Of a stretch of 64,000 nucleotides of DNA, positions 39,526-50,740 are shown in pieces. The stretch is from Mycolicibacterium austroafricanum (GTDB lineage Bacteria > Actinomycetota > Actinomycetes > Mycobacteriales > Mycobacteriaceae), in the NCBI RefSeq assembly GCF_902705885.1, contig NZ_CACSIP010000001.1:105918-169917 (forward strand), in the 5' to 3' direction. The position numbers and the translations under genes are program-made. Below the pieces are notes generated by a model. It was not told the DNA's origin. It saw nothing but the letters and a program-made list of their open reading frames with translations, and did no database searches. The number at the start of each line of letters is the position of its first letter. Position 1 is the first letter of the stretch.

Positions 39526-40745
39526 CCACCAACAGCGGCGCCGTGAGCGACGCCATCCTCGACCCGTATGACTACGACTTCCACGAGGATCCGTATCCCT
39601 ACTATCAGCGGCTGCGCGACGAGGCGCCCCTCTACCGCAATGAAGACCTCGGCTTCTGGGCGTTGTCGCGGCACCGTGACGTGCTCCAGGGCTTCCGCAA
39701 CAGCACCACCCTGTCCAACTCCTATGGTGTCTCGCTCGATCCGGCCTCGCGCGGGCCGCACGCCTCGAAGACGATGTCCTTTCTGGCGATGGACGATCCG
39801 GACCATCTGCGGTTGCGCACCCTGGTGTCCAAGGGGTTCACGCCGCGGCGCATCAGAGAGCTCGAGCCCAGGGTCACCGAGCTGACCGTCGGGCATCTGG
39901 ACACGATGCTGGAGAAGGCTCGTAGCGGCGAGACTGTGGACTACGTCAACCAATTCGCCGGCAAGCTGCCGATGGACGTCATCTCCGAGCTGATGGGGGT
40001 GCCGCAGGCCGACCGTGACCAGGTCCGCGCCTGGGCCGACGGCGTGATGCACCGCGACGAAGGTGTCAACGACGTTCCCGCCGCGGCGGTCGAGGCGTCG
40101 ATCAACCTGATCGTCTACTACCAGGCGATGGTCGCCGAGCGCCGCAAGCAACTCACCGACGACCTGACATCGGCCTTGCTGGAAGCCGAGATCGACGGAG
40201 ACCGGCTCACCGACGACGAGATCCTCGGCTTCATGTTCCTGATGGTGATCGCAGGCAACGAGACCACCACCAAACTCCTTGCCAATGCCGCCTTCTGGGG
40301 TCACCGGAACCCCGACCAGCTGATGGCGGTGTACGACGACATCGAGCGGGTGCCGCTGTGGGTGGAGGAGACGCTGCGTTACGACACGTCCAGTCAGATC
40401 CTGGCCCGCACCGTGTCCGGCGAGCTGACGCTGTACGACACCACGATTCCCGAAGGTGATGTGGTGCTGCTGCTCCCGGGCTCCGCGCACCGCGACGAGC
40501 GGGTCTTCGAGAACCCCGACGACTACGTCATCGGTCGCGAGATCGGTTCGAAACTGATGAGTTTCGGCAGTGGTGCCCACTTCTGCCTCGGCGCACACCT
40601 CGCGCGGATGGAGGCAAGGGTGGCACTTGCCGAGTTGTTCAAGCGAATCCGAGGGTACGAGGTCGACGAGGCCAATGCCGTCCGCGTCCATTCGAGCAAC
40701 GTGCGCGGATTCGCCCATCTCCCGATCACTGTCCAGGTCCGCTAG
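39522..40745 (+). CDS. cyp123: Cytochrome P450, CYP123 family
   Basis: A 407-residue P450 with I-helix MVIAGNETTTKLL, ExxR region WVEETLRYDTSS and heme loop FGSGAHFCLGAHLARMEA. Position between the TetR and cyp51-linked SDR matches CYP123 (Rv0766c). ATG at 39522 overlaps the TetR stop (ATGA); the upstream open frame is a shadow. Its substrate is not established. Confidence 0.9.
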   Translation: MTTNSGAVSDAILDPYDYDFHEDPYPYYQRLRDEAPLYRNEDLGFWALSRHRDVLQGFRNSTTLSNSYGVSLDPASRGPHASKTMSFLAMDDPDHLRLRTLVSKGFTPRRIRELEPRVTELTVGHLDTMLEKARSGETVDYVNQFAGKLPMDVISELMGVPQADRDQVRAWADGVMHRDEGVNDVPAAAVEASINLIVYYQAMVAERRKQLTDDLTSALLEAEIDGDRLTDDEILGFMFLMVIAGNETTTKLLANAAFWGHRNPDQLMAVYDDIERVPLWVEETLRYDTSSQILARTVSGELTLYDTTIPEGDVVLLLPGSAHRDERVFENPDDYVIGREIGSKLMSFGSGAHFCLGAHLARMEARVALAELFKRIRGYEVDEANAVRVHSSNVRGFAHLPITVQVR

Positions 40746-40765
40746 CACGGCCGGAAAGGTCTCAG

Positions 40766-41641
40766 ATGCCCCGTTTCGACCCACTGCCCGACCGTCGTCC
40801 CGCCCTGGTGGCCGGCGCCTCCTCTGGTATCGGTGCGGCGACAGCCGTCGACCTTGCCGCCCACGGCTTTCCGGTCGCTCTGGGCGCGCGCCGGGTGGAG
40901 AAGTGCCAGGAGCTCGTCGAGCAGATCCGGGCTGACGGCGGCGAAGCCATCGCGGTCCACCTGGACGTCACCGATCCGGATTCGGTCAAGTCCTGTGTCG
41001 AGCAGACGACCTCCGAACTCGGCGAGATCGAGTTGTTGGTCGCCGGCGCGGGCGACACGTACTTCGGCAAGATCGAGGCCATCAGCACCGAACAGTTCGA
41101 CTCGCAGATCCAGATCCACCTGATCGGTGCCAACCGGGTCGCCGCAGCGGTGTTGCCCGGGATGATCGAGCGTCAGAGGGGCGACCTGATCTTCGTCGGT
41201 TCCGACGTGGCACTACGTCAGCGCCCACACATGGGTGCCTACGGGGCGGCCAAGGCGGCGCTGGTCGCGATGGTCAACAACCTCCAGATGGAACTCGAAG
41301 GCACCGGTGTGCGGGCGTCGATCGTGCACCCCGGCCCGACCAAGACCGGAATGGGCTGGAGCCTGCCCGCCGACCTGCTCGGCCCGGCCCTCGAGGACTG
41401 GGCCAAATGGGGCCAGGCCCGCCACGACTACTTCATGCGCGCCTCCGACCTTGCCCGGGCGATCACCTTCGTGGCCGAGACCCCGCGGGGCCATTACATC
41501 GCCAACATGGAGCTTCAGCCCGAAGCCCCGCTGGCGACGACGAAGGAACGCCAGCAACTGAAAGTCGACGAACAAGCACTTTCCAGGGCGAGCGAAGCGA
41601 CGGGAGAATTTTCCAGGGCGAGCGAAGCGACGGGAGAATAG
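40766..41641 (+). CDS. SDR-family oxidoreductase (Rv0765c-like)
   Basis: A 291-residue SDR: VAGASSGIGAATA, basic LGARRVEKC after beta-2 (NADPH type), Ser in FVGSDVALRQ, Tyr-Lys in GAYGAAKAALV. It lies between cyp123 and cyp51, so it may be a sterol 3-oxo reductase or similar. The last 20 residues (LSRASEATGE then FSRASEATGE) come from a 30-bp tandem repeat and are probably not functional. Start ATG 40766 has a weak GGAAAGG-like site upstream. Confidence 0.86.
   Translation: MPRFDPLPDRRPALVAGASSGIGAATAVDLAAHGFPVALGARRVEKCQELVEQIRADGGEAIAVHLDVTDPDSVKSCVEQTTSELGEIELLVAGAGDTYFGKIEAISTEQFDSQIQIHLIGANRVAAAVLPGMIERQRGDLIFVGSDVALRQRPHMGAYGAAKAALVAMVNNLQMELEGTGVRASIVHPGPTKTGMGWSLPADLLGPALEDWAKWGQARHDYFMRASDLARAITFVAETPRGHYIANMELQPEAPLATTKERQQLKVDEQALSRASEATGEFSRASEATGE
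41580..41639. repeat. 30-bp tandem repeat (two copies) at the SDR 3' end
   Basis: Two identical 30-bp units at 41580-41609 and 41610-41639, core GGGCGAGCGAAGCGACGGG. Each adds SRASEATGE to the SDR tail, and the stop follows immediately. The length is a multiple of three, so copy number can change without shifting frame. It lies 9 nt before the cyp51 start. Confidence 0.9.
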
Positions 41642-41648
41642 GAAGAGC

Positions 41649-43224
<1,576 letters not shown>

Positions 43225-43227
43225 CCG

Positions 43228-43782
43228 ATGGCGTCACGTGAGCAATTGGAGGCCTGGACCGACCGTTGGCTCGAGGCCAACCAGGACGCCGAGAAGGCCG
43301 GTGACTGGAAGCCGTTGGCCGACTTCTACACCGAAGACGCCACCTACGGCTGGAACATCGGCCCCAAGGAAGACGTCATGTGCATCGGCAAAGAAGAGAT
43401 CCGCGACGTCGCCCTCGGCCTGGAGATGGAGGGCCTGGAGAACTGGGTCTACGAGTATCAGAAGGTGCTGATCGACGAGAAGCAGAACGAGATCGTCGGA
43501 TTCTGGAAGCAGATCGCCAACAAGAGCGACGGGACGCGCGACGAGATCTACGGCATCGGCGGCAGCTGGTTCCGGCTCGTCGCCGTTGGGGACGACGACC
43601 AGTTGCTGATCGAGTGGCAACGCGACTTCTTCGACTTCGGTCACGTGCAGAAAGCGTTCATGAAGCTGATCGAGTCCGGGGACCTCACCCCGACCATGCA
43701 GAAACGTATCGAGCGGTCCCTTGCCGGCGAGAAGCTGCCCGGCTACTACCCGCTCGGCGAGGCCCCCACCCCAATCTGGTAG
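43228..43782 (+). CDS. NTF2/SnoaL-like protein (Rv0762c-like)
   Basis: A 184-residue protein, ATG 3 nt after the ferredoxin stop. N-terminal helix LEAWTDRWLEANQDAEKAGDW, DFYTEDATYGWNIGP and strands around IVGFWKQIAN suggest an NTF2-like cone. The C-terminal part (TMQKRIERSLAGEKLPGYYPL) is an extra helical tail. Conserved beside cyp51 in mycobacteria; function unknown. Followed by a 91-nt spacer holding phased palindromes. Confidence 0.78.
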   Translation: MASREQLEAWTDRWLEANQDAEKAGDWKPLADFYTEDATYGWNIGPKEDVMCIGKEEIRDVALGLEMEGLENWVYEYQKVLIDEKQNEIVGFWKQIANKSDGTRDEIYGIGGSWFRLVAVGDDDQLLIEWQRDFFDFGHVQKAFMKLIESGDLTPTMQKRIERSLAGEKLPGYYPLGEAPTPIW

Positions 43783-43823
43783 CTCCCACCCAAGCGGTTG
43801 CTTGGGGGCGCTGTGATATGGCT

Positions 43824-43860
43824 AACTAGAGCCTCTAGTCTTTAACTAGAGGCTCTAGTC
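43824..43860. promoter_or_regulatory. Two phased palindromes upstream of the alcohol dehydrogenase
   Basis: AACTAGAGCCTCTAGTC (43824-43840) and AACTAGAGGCTCTAGTC (43844-43860) differ at one central base, repeat with a 20-nt period (two helical turns) and are each palindromic (CTAGAG-N-CTCTAG). The second ends 13 nt before the ATG at 43874. Tandem operator is the best reading. The two together could also form a 13-bp stem in RNA, but no U-run follows. Confidence 0.65.
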
Positions 43861-43873
43861 GAAAGCAGGAGAG

Positions 43874-45001
43874 ATGAAGACCAAAGGCGCTCTGATCTGG
43901 GATTTCAACCAGCCGTGGTCGATCGAGGAGATCGAGATCGGCGATCCCGTCAAGGACGAGGTCAAGATTCAGATGGAAGCGGCGGGCATGTGCCATTCCG
44001 ACCACCATCTGGTGACCGGCGACATCCCGATGGCCGGGTTCCCGGTGCTCGGTGGGCACGAAGGCGCCGGCATCGTCACCGAAGTCGGACCCGGCGTGGA
44101 GAACGTCGCCCCGGGAGACCACGTCGTGCTGTCGTTCATCCCGTCGTGCGGTGAGTGTCCGACGTGCCAGAGCGGTAAACGCAACCTGTGTGACCTGGGC
44201 GCGTTGCTGCTCACCGGTACCGCCGTCTCCGACGGGACCCACCGGGTCACGGCCAACGGCAAGCCCGTCATCCCGATGACGCTGCTGGGGACGTTCAGCC
44301 CCTACATGGTGGTGCACAAGAGTTCGGTCGTGAAGATCGACCCGTCCATCCCGTTCGAGGTGGCCTGCCTGGTCGGCTGCGGCGTCACCACCGGCTACGG
44401 CTCGGCGGTGCGCAGCGCCGACGTCCGCCCCGGTGACGACATCGCGATCGCCGGGATCGGCGGCGTCGGCATGGGCGCTCTGCAGGGCGCGCTCAACGCC
44501 GGCGCACGCAACATCTTCGCCATCGACCCCGTGGACTGGAAGCGGGATCAGGCACTCAAGTTCGGCGCGACGCACGTCTACCCCGATCTCGCGTCGGCGA
44601 TGATGGGCGTCGCCGAGGTCACCCACGGCAAGATGGCCGACAAGACCATCATCACCACCGGTGAGCTCAAGGGCGAGGACATCGACAACTACCTCAACAT
44701 GACCGCCAAGGGCGGCACCTGTGTGGTCACTGCGGTGGCCAACATGATGGAAACCAGCGTCACCCTGAACCTGGCGATGCTCACCCTGATGCAGAAGAAC
44801 CTGCAGGGCACCATCTTCGGCGGCGGCAACCCGCACTACGACATCCCGCAGCTACTGTCGATGTACAAGGCCGGCAGGCTCAACCTCGACGACATGGTGA
44901 CCCGGCAGTACAAGCTGGAGCAGATCAACGAGGGTTACAAGGACATGTTGGAGGGCAAGAACATCCGTGGTGTGATCCGCTACACCGATGCCGATCGGTA
45001 G
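43874..45001 (+). CDS. adhB: NDMA-dependent (mycofactocin-associated) zinc alcohol dehydrogenase, Rv0761c/AdhB-like
   Basis: A 375-residue medium-chain dehydrogenase. Catalytic-zinc ligands are in GMCHSDHH and GGHEGAG; the structural-zinc loop is CGECPTCQSGKRNLC. The cofactor motif is GIGGVGMGAL, with FAIDPVDWKRDQAL giving an Asp for NAD. The sequence type belongs to the NDMA-dependent group in which NADH stays bound and electrons leave through mycofactocin. RBS AGGAGAG directly precedes ATG. It heads a unit with the Rv0760c-like protein and an SDR. Confidence 0.9.
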   Translation: MKTKGALIWDFNQPWSIEEIEIGDPVKDEVKIQMEAAGMCHSDHHLVTGDIPMAGFPVLGGHEGAGIVTEVGPGVENVAPGDHVVLSFIPSCGECPTCQSGKRNLCDLGALLLTGTAVSDGTHRVTANGKPVIPMTLLGTFSPYMVVHKSSVVKIDPSIPFEVACLVGCGVTTGYGSAVRSADVRPGDDIAIAGIGGVGMGALQGALNAGARNIFAIDPVDWKRDQALKFGATHVYPDLASAMMGVAEVTHGKMADKTIITTGELKGEDIDNYLNMTAKGGTCVVTAVANMMETSVTLNLAMLTLMQKNLQGTIFGGGNPHYDIPQLLSMYKAGRLNLDDMVTRQYKLEQINEGYKDMLEGKNIRGVIRYTDADR

Positions 45002-45007
45002 CGCGGG

Positions 45008-45445
45008 ATGACCGACAGCGCAACGGAGACCGCCGAGCTCTCGCCGGTAGTCGCGGCCTCTCAGAGTTCGTGGCGATGCGTCCAATCCGGTGACAAGGCG
45101 GGCTGGCTGGCCCTGATGTCCGACGACGTCGTCATCGAGGATCCGATCGGCGAGGCCGTCACCAACCCCGACGGCACCGGCGTACGCGGGAAGGCGGCCG
45201 TCGGCGACTTCTTCGACGCCAACATCGGGCCGAATCAGCTACGCATCACCTGTCAGGAGACGTTCCCGTCGAGCAGTCCGACGGAGATCGCCTACATCCT
45301 GGTACTGGAGACCACGTTCCCCAACGGTTTCGTGGCTACGGTCCGGGGCGTGTTCACCTACCGCGTCGACGACGCGGGGCTGATCACGAACCTGCGCGGC
45401 TTCTGGAACATGGATGCGATGACGTTCACGGAGAAGGCGGATTAG
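45008..45445 (+). CDS. Ketosteroid-isomerase-like protein (Rv0760c-like)
   Basis: A 145-residue NTF2-fold protein: WRCVQSGDKAGWLALMSDDV, VIEDPIGEAVTNPDGTGVRG, ending LRGFWNMDAMTF. It matches M. tuberculosis Rv0760c, described as a steroid-binding delta5-3-ketosteroid isomerase-like protein with little activity. It starts 6 nt after adhB. A role in handling a steroid or terpenoid ketone is plausible but unproven. Confidence 0.85.
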   Translation: MTDSATETAELSPVVAASQSSWRCVQSGDKAGWLALMSDDVVIEDPIGEAVTNPDGTGVRGKAAVGDFFDANIGPNQLRITCQETFPSSSPTEIAYILVLETTFPNGFVATVRGVFTYRVDDAGLITNLRGFWNMDAMTFTEKAD

Positions 45446-46295
45446 CCAGCCGCTGGCAGGCCGCGGCGCGGTGGTCGTCGGTGGTACTCGTGGTGTCGGC
45501 CTGGCGGTCGCCGAGCTTCTGGCGGCCCTCGGTGCCGGCGTCATCGTCAATGGACGCGATGAGGCGGCGGCCACCCAAGCGGCGCAACGCATTCCCGGCG
45601 CCGTCGCCCATCCGGGATCATCCGCCGATCCGTCGGTGGCCGACGCACTGGTGGATACCTGCGTCCGTCGGTTCGGCCGCATCGACATCCTGGTCAACTG
45701 CGCGGGAACCGCCGAACCGGCAGGCTCGTCGATCCTCGACATCACCACCGAGCAGTTCAACGAGCTGATAGACGCCCACCTGGGCACCGCATTTCAGATG
45801 TGCCGGGCGGCAGCACCGCGAATGGTGCAGCAGGGCGCCGGGGCGATCGTCAACACCAGTTCGTTCGCGTTTCTCGGCGACTACGGCGGCACCGGGTACC
45901 CGGCAGGCAAGGGCGCGGTCAACGGTCTGACAGCGGCGATCGCCGCCGAACTCTCCGAGCACGGGGTACGCGCGAATGTGGTGTGCCCCGGAGCCAGGAC
46001 CAGGCTGTCCACCGGGCCGGACTACGAGGCCCACATCGCCGAACTCAACCGGCGCGGACTGCTCGACGAGGTCAGCATGCAGGGTGCGCTCGACGCCGCA
46101 CCTCCCGAGTACGTCGCACCGACGTACGCCTACCTGGTCAGCGATCTCGCCAAGGATGTGACGGGCCAGATCTTCATCGCCGCAGGCGGTTTCGTCGGCC
46201 GGTTCGATCGGCCGACACCGGCGATCGTGGCCTACCGGGATCACCACGACTCGCCGCCGTGGTCGATCGAGGAGATCGCCGCACAGATCGGTTAG
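45441..46295 (+). CDS. SDR-family oxidoreductase, probable non-AUG start
   Basis: An SDR with VVVGGTRGVGLAVAEL, LVNCAGTAEPAG, Ser in VNTSSFAFL and TGYPAGKGA (Tyr-Lys). The first standard start is GTG 45471, which would cut off the first beta strand. In-frame upstream sequence reads SQPLAGRGAVVVGG, like the LAGRRIVVVGASAG of the SDR at 19638, and begins at ATT 45441 overlapping the previous TAG. So I annotate the longer form (284 residues); CTG 45453 is another choice. Stop overlaps that of the convergent CoA ligase. Confidence 0.72.
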   Translation: MSQPLAGRGAVVVGGTRGVGLAVAELLAALGAGVIVNGRDEAAATQAAQRIPGAVAHPGSSADPSVADALVDTCVRRFGRIDILVNCAGTAEPAGSSILDITTEQFNELIDAHLGTAFQMCRAAAPRMVQQGAGAIVNTSSFAFLGDYGGTGYPAGKGAVNGLTAAIAAELSEHGVRANVVCPGARTRLSTGPDYEAHIAELNRRGLLDEVSMQGALDAAPPEYVAPTYAYLVSDLAKDVTGQIFIAAGGFVGRFDRPTPAIVAYRDHHDSPPWSIEEIAAQIG

Positions 46296-47935
46296 CCCGG
46301 AAGCCGGTGGTCGCGGTACTGCTCGCGCAGCTTGAGTTTGACGACCTTGCCGGTGGCGGTGTGGGGCAGTTCGTCGACGAACACCACGTCGTCGGGCAGC
46401 CACCACTTGACGACCTCACCGGCCAGATACTCCAGGAGTTCCTCCCGGGTGGCGCTGCACCCCTTGCGCAACACGGCGATCAGCACCGGACGTTCCTGCC
46501 ATTTCGGGTGGGGCACCCCGATGACCGCGGCCTCGGCGACGGCCGGGTGCCCCATCGCGGCGTTCTCCAGGTCGATCGAACTCACCCACTCGCCACCGGA
46601 TTTGATCACATCCTTGGCGCGGTCGACGAGCTGGAGGTAACCGTCGGGGTCGATGGTTGCGACGTCCCCGGTGGGAAAGTAGCCCTCGGCGTCCAGCTTC
46701 TCGCCACCCTCCCCCTTGAAGTAGCCACTGGCGATCCACGGACCGCGCACCCAGACCTCGCCGAAAGCCTTGCCGTCCCAGGGTAGTCGGTTACCGTCGT
46801 CGTCGACGATCTTGAGGTCCACACCCCAGATGCCACGGCCCTGTTTAAGCCTGATCTGGGTGCGCTCCTCGTCGGAGAGCCCCTCGTGCTTGGGCAGCAG
46901 CCTGCCGATGACACAGAGCGGGCTCGTCTCGGTCATCCCCCAGCCCTGCATCGATTCGGCACCGAACTCCCGGTCGAACCGCTCGATCATCGACTGCGGA
47001 AGGGCTGCCCCACCGGTGCCTGCGACGCGGAGTCCGAGTTCGTGCGGGTCGATTTCCGGATGCTCGTCGAGGTAGGAGAACAGCATCATCCACACCGTCG
47101 GCACACCCTGGCTCTGGTTGACGCCTTCTGACTTCATCAGGTTGTAGACGGATTCACCGTCGAGGTGCGGTCCCGGCATCACGAGCGTGGCACCGACCAT
47201 GGCCGCGGTGTAGGGCGTCCCCCACGCGTTTGCATGGAACATGGGAACCACCAACAGGATTCGGGACCCACTGTGGATGTCGATGGCGTCGCGCGCCGCG
47301 ATCATCAGGGTGTGCAGCATCGTCGAACGATGGGAGTAGAGAACACCCTTCGGGTTCCCGGTGGTGCCCGAGGTATAGCACAGCGACGACGCGCTTCGCT
47401 CGTCGAACTCGGGCCAGTCATAGTGGGTGGACTGCCCGCCGATGAAGCCCTCCCAACACCGCAGGCGACCTTCGGGAAGGCCCGGGATATCGGGCATGTG
47501 CTCACGGTCGGTCATCACGACATAGGTCTCGACGGAGCTCAGTTCGCCAGCCAGCTGGCCCACCAGCGGCGCAAAGGTGGTGTCGAAGAACAACACCCGG
47601 TCCTCGGCGTGGTTGATGATGTAGACGATCTGCTCGACGAACAACCGCGGGTTGACGGTGTGCATGACAGCGCCCGCACCTGAGACGCCGAAGTACAGCG
47701 TGAGATGGCGGTCGCTGTTCCAGGCCAGGGTCGCGATCCGGTCCCCTTGGTTGATGCCCAGTTCGGCGAGGGCGTTGGCGACCTGCTTCGATTGGTCCCT
47801 GACCTGCGACCAGGTGGTGCGCCGAAGATGTCCTTCCGGCGGCCGCGACACGATCTCGGTGTCGGCGTGGAACGTCGCCGCGTGCTCGATCAGTGACGAG
47901 ATCATCAGCGGCCTGTCCTGCATCAATCCCAGCAT
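46292..47935 (-). CDS. Medium/long-chain acyl-CoA ligase (AMP-forming)
   Basis: A 547-residue AlkK-type Fad[69 protein letters not shown], and the catalytic Lys in [30 protein letters not shown] suggests M11 as an alternative start. It activates fatty or related acids. Monocistronic, convergent with the SDR and divergent from the HIT gene over 146 nt in which I see no clear site. Confidence 0.88.
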   Translation of the reverse strand: MLGLMQDRPLMISSLIEHAATFHADTEIVSRPPEGHLRRTTWSQVRDQSKQVANALAELGINQGDRIATLAWNSDRHLTLYFGVSGAGAVMHTVNPRLFVEQIVYIINHAEDRVLFFDTTFAPLVGQLAGELSSVETYVVMTDREHMPDIPGLPEGRLRCWEGFIGGQSTHYDWPEFDERSASSLCYTSGTTGNPKGVLYSHRSTMLHTLMIAARDAIDIHSGSRILLVVPMFHANAWGTPYTAAMVGATLVMPGPHLDGESVYNLMKSEGVNQSQGVPTVWMMLFSYLDEHPEIDPHELGLRVAGTGGAALPQSMIERFDREFGAESMQGWGMTETSPLCVIGRLLPKHEGLSDEERTQIRLKQGRGIWGVDLKIVDDDGNRLPWDGKAFGEVWVRGPWIASGYFKGEGGEKLDAEGYFPTGDVATIDPDGYLQLVDRAKDVIKSGGEWVSSIDLENAAMGHPAVAEAAVIGVPHPKWQERPVLIAVLRKGCSATREELLEYLAGEVVKWWLPDDVVFVDELPHTATGKVVKLKLREQYRDHRLPG

Positions 47936-48081
47936 TCGGCCAGGCTATCGAGGGTGACATGACTTGTCGGCAAGTTGCCTTATGTCAAGATGTGCGCGAA
48001 GGGCGGTTCGTGGCCTCACGTGAGCGCGAAACAGCCGAGCGCCATTCACGACCCACCACCCTTCTGAGTAGCGTGGGCGTC

Positions 48082-48486
48082 ATGGCGACCGTCTTCACGA
48101 AAATCATCAACGGGGAGATCCCCGGCAGGTTCGTCTACGAGGACGACGACATCGTGGCGTTCCTGACGATCGAGCCGATGACGCAGGGCCACACGCTGGT
48201 CGTGCCGCGGGCCGAGATCGACCAGTGGCAGAACCTCGACCCCGCCGTGTTCGGCAAGGTCATGGAGGTTTCTCAGCTCATCGGCAAGGCAGTGTGCCAA
48301 GCGTTCGACGCCGAGCGCGCGGGCGTCATCATCGCCGGCCTGGAAGTCCCCCACCTACACGTACACGTCTTCCCGGCTCGCGACCTGTCCGATTTCGGAT
48401 TCGCCAACGTCGACCGCAATCCGTCAGCGGAGTCCCTCGACGAGGCTCAGTCGAAGATCAGGGCGGCGCTGGCGACGCTGCGCTGA
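48082..48486 (+). CDS. HIT-family protein (Rv0759c-like)
   Basis: A 134-residue histidine-triad nucleotide hydrolase: [33 protein letters not shown] and the triad HLHVHVFP. It probably hydrolyses adenosine phosphoramidates or similar. The ATG at 48082 is used; the longer frame has no homology. Its 3' end overlaps that of phoR by 29 nt, a convergent antisense overlap. Confidence 0.92.
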   Translation: MATVFTKIINGEIPGRFVYEDDDIVAFLTIEPMTQGHTLVVPRAEIDQWQNLDPAVFGKVMEVSQLIGKAVCQAFDAERAGVIIAGLEVPHLHVHVFPARDLSDFGFANVDRNPSAESLDEAQSKIRAALATLR

Positions 48487-49948
48487 CCGAGACCGACGCC
48501 TCGGCAAATCGTGGCAGCATCACCCGGAAGCGGCACCCTTGGCCGGGGGCGGTGGTCACGCTGACGCGGCCGCCGTGCGCGTACACCAGTGAGTCGACGA
48601 TCGACAGCCCCAACCCGGTGCCCCCGCTGGCCCGCGTCCGCGACGAGTCGGCCCGGTAGAACCGCTCGAAGATGCGCTGCGCGTCCTCCGGTCCCATCCC
48701 CGGCCCTTCGTCGCACACCTCCACGACAGTGCTGTCCTCGTCGGTTCCCACCCGCACGGTGACACCGGTGCCCTCGGGGGTGTGCTGCAGCGCGTTGGCC
48801 ATCAAGTTGCTCAGCACCTGCCGCAACCTGGCTTCATCACCCACCACTTCCGGGGTGCCGGGTCCGTCGAAGACCTCGACGCGGATCCTGCGTTGCGGCG
48901 CGATCGACTGGGCGTCGTGCACCGCGTCGGTGGCCAGCGCGAGCAGATCCACCCGCTTGCGTTCCAGCGGACGCTGCGCATCGAGCTGGGCCAACAGCAG
49001 CAGATCCTCGACGAGCAAACCCATCCGCCGCGATTCACTCTCGATCCGGCTCATCAGCATCTCGACGTCACGGGCAGCACCCTGGCGGTACAGCTCGGCG
49101 AAGCCGCGGATCGTCGTCAACGGTGTCCGCAGCTCGTGACTGGCGTCGGTGATGAAGCGACGCATCCGTTCCTCGGAGGTCCGGGCCTGTGCCGCAGATG
49201 ACTCCGAGGAGGCCATCGCACGCTGGATTTGCGCGAGCATTCCGTTGAGCGCCAACGACAGTCGGCCGACCTCGGTGCGCGGGTCACGTTCGGGAACGCG
49301 CCGATCCAGCTGCCCCGACGCGATCGCCGCCGCGGTCTGCTCGACCTCGGCCAGCGGCCGCAGGCTGCGGTGCACGACGGCGTAGCCGGCGATGGCGAGC
49401 ACCACCAGAACCGCCGCCCCGATGCCCGCCTGCGCGTAGACCAGCGAACGCATCGTCGACTTCACGTCGGACAGGTCGATGGCCACCGTGGTGAGCTCGC
49501 CTCCCAGCCCCCGCACCGTCATCGCCCGCCATTGCACATCGGAATGGTCGACCGAGCCGACGGTGACCGGCACCGGCCCGACGTCGTTGTCCGCGGGCAG
49601 CGCCGGTTCCGCCACGCGGTCGTTCACCGCCATCCAGATCTGCCCGTCCGGATCGATACCACGGACGAAGAAGTCGGACGGAGGACGCGCGGGGTTGGGG
49701 TCGTCGATGGGGGTGACGGGCAGTCGCCGGGGCACCTGGGCCCACCCCCGGGACGCGTCGAGCAAGGTGTCATCCACCCGGTTCATCAGGCTGTGCTGCA
49801 GGATCGTCGTGACCGCGACGCCCGAAGCCAGGAGTCCGCAGGCCACCAGCACCAGAGTGGCGGCCACCAGCCCTACTCGGAGCGGAACGCCACGTCCTCT
49901 GGCACGTCCTCTGGCACGTCCTCCGGTGTTCCCGACCCGAGCAGCCAC
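48458..49948 (-). CDS. phoR: Sensor histidine kinase PhoR
   Basis: A 496-residue membrane kinase. Transmembrane segments are at about 24-48 and 172-192 with a ~120-residue extracytoplasmic sensor between; HAMP 193-246; HisKA with His271 in [14 protein letters not shown]; HATPase with NALQHTPEG (N box), [10 protein letters not shown] (G1) and GGTGLGLSI (G2). Downstream of phoP and collinear with phoPR of M. tuberculosis, where it responds to acid and other cues. The short N-terminal tail contains an Arg-Gly repeat from a 12-bp duplication. 3' end overlaps the HIT gene. Confidence 0.92.
   Translation of the reverse strand: MAARVGNTGGRARGRARGRGVPLRVGLVAATLVLVACGLLASGVAVTTILQHSLMNRVDDTLLDASRGWAQVPRRLPVTPIDDPNPARPPSDFFVRGIDPDGQIWMAVNDRVAEPALPADNDVGPVPVTVGSVDHSDVQWRAMTVRGLGGELTTVAIDLSDVKSTMRSLVYAQAGIGAAVLVVLAIAGYAVVHRSLRPLAEVEQTAAAIASGQLDRRVPERDPRTEVGRLSLALNGMLAQIQRAMASSESSAAQARTSEERMRRFITDASHELRTPLTTIRGFAELYRQGAARDVEMLMSRIESESRRMGLLVEDLLLLAQLDAQRPLERKRVDLLALATDAVHDAQSIAPQRRIRVEVFDGPGTPEVVGDEARLRQVLSNLMANALQHTPEGTGVTVRVGTDEDSTVVEVCDEGPGMGPEDAQRIFERFYRADSSRTRASGGTGLGLSIVDSLVYAHGGRVSVTTAPGQGCRFRVMLPRFAEASVSVSAASPAPP
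49891..49926. repeat. 12-bp tandem repeat (three copies) in the phoR start region
   Basis: CACGTCCTCTGG occurs at 49891-49902 and 49903-49914, and CACGTCCTCCGG at 49915-49926. It encodes the Arg/Ala/Gly-rich N-terminal cytoplasmic tail of PhoR ([10 protein letters not shown]). Four codons per unit, so copy changes stay in frame. Confidence 0.85.
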
Positions 49949-49978
49949 GCCCCTATTGTCTGCCCTTCACGCAAGAAC

Positions 49979-50719
49979 TCATCGCGGCTCGCGCAGGACG
50001 TAGCCGACCCCGCGCAGGGTGTGCAGCAGCCGCTTGTCGCCGGTGTCGATCTTGCGGCGCAGGTAGGAAACGTAGGACTCGACGACGTTGACATCGCCGC
50101 CGAAGTCGTAGCGCCACACGTGGTCGAGGATCTTCGGCTTGGACAGCACCGTGCCCGCGTTGATGATGAAGTACCGCAGCAGTGTGAATTCGGTCGGTGA
50201 CAGGGACACCGGCTCGCCGGCCTTCCACACCTCGTGGGTGTCCTCGTCGAGTTCGATGTCGGCGAACGTGAGCCGCGAGGTCCGGGGCTCCTCGTGACCA
50301 CGGCCGGTCCGCCGCAGGATCACCCGCAACCGCGCCACCACCTCTTCGAGGCTGAACGGCTTCGTGACATAGTCGTCGCCTCCCAGCGTGAGTCCTGCGA
50401 TCTTGTCCTGCAGGGTGTCGCGCGCGGTCAGGAACAGCGCCGGAGCATCGATGCCGTCGGCTCGCAGCCGGCGCAGCAACCCGAAGCCGTCCATGCCCGG
50501 CATCATGACGTCGAGGATCACCGCGTCGGGGTGCACCTCACGCGCCTTGTCGAGCGCGGCCGCTCCATTGGAGGCGGTGTGGACCTCGAAGCCCTGGTAC
50601 TTCAGGCTCACGGAGAGCAGTTCGACGATGTTGGCCTCGTCGTCGACCACCAGCACGCGCGCCTCGGGGACGTTCTCCTGCACGGGCATGGCCATGGGTT
50701 TCAATCTCCACCAGTTCAC
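49979..50719 (-). CDS. phoP: Response regulator PhoP
   Basis: A 246-residue OmpR-type regulator. Receiver acids DD at 26-27, phospho-acceptor Asp70 in VILDVMMPGMDG, Thr in FLTARD and Lys in YVTKPFS; a winged-helix DNA-binding domain follows at about 148-243 (SPTEFTLLRYF, DVNVVESYVSYLRRKID). Near-identical in these segments to M. tuberculosis PhoP. GTG 50719 is the annotated start; ATG 50695 or 50689 are alternatives. It controls cell-envelope lipids, Pho and acid responses in mycobacteria. A PhoP-type direct repeat lies upstream. Confidence 0.95.
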   Translation of the reverse strand: MNWWRLKPMAMPVQENVPEARVLVVDDEANIVELLSVSLKYQGFEVHTASNGAAALDKAREVHPDAVILDVMMPGMDGFGLLRRLRADGIDAPALFLTARDTLQDKIAGLTLGGDDYVTKPFSLEEVVARLRVILRRTGRGHEEPRTSRLTFADIELDEDTHEVWKAGEPVSLSPTEFTLLRYFIINAGTVLSKPKILDHVWRYDFGGDVNVVESYVSYLRRKIDTGDKRLLHTLRGVGYVLREPR

Positions 50720-50740
50720 TTGGAAATATGCTGCCGACTA

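Noticed and set aside
43824..43860. Intrinsic terminator for the cyp51 operon
   Set aside because: The repeats can pair as a stem, but there is no U-rich tract after it and each half is itself palindromic with 20-nt phasing, which fits an operator better.
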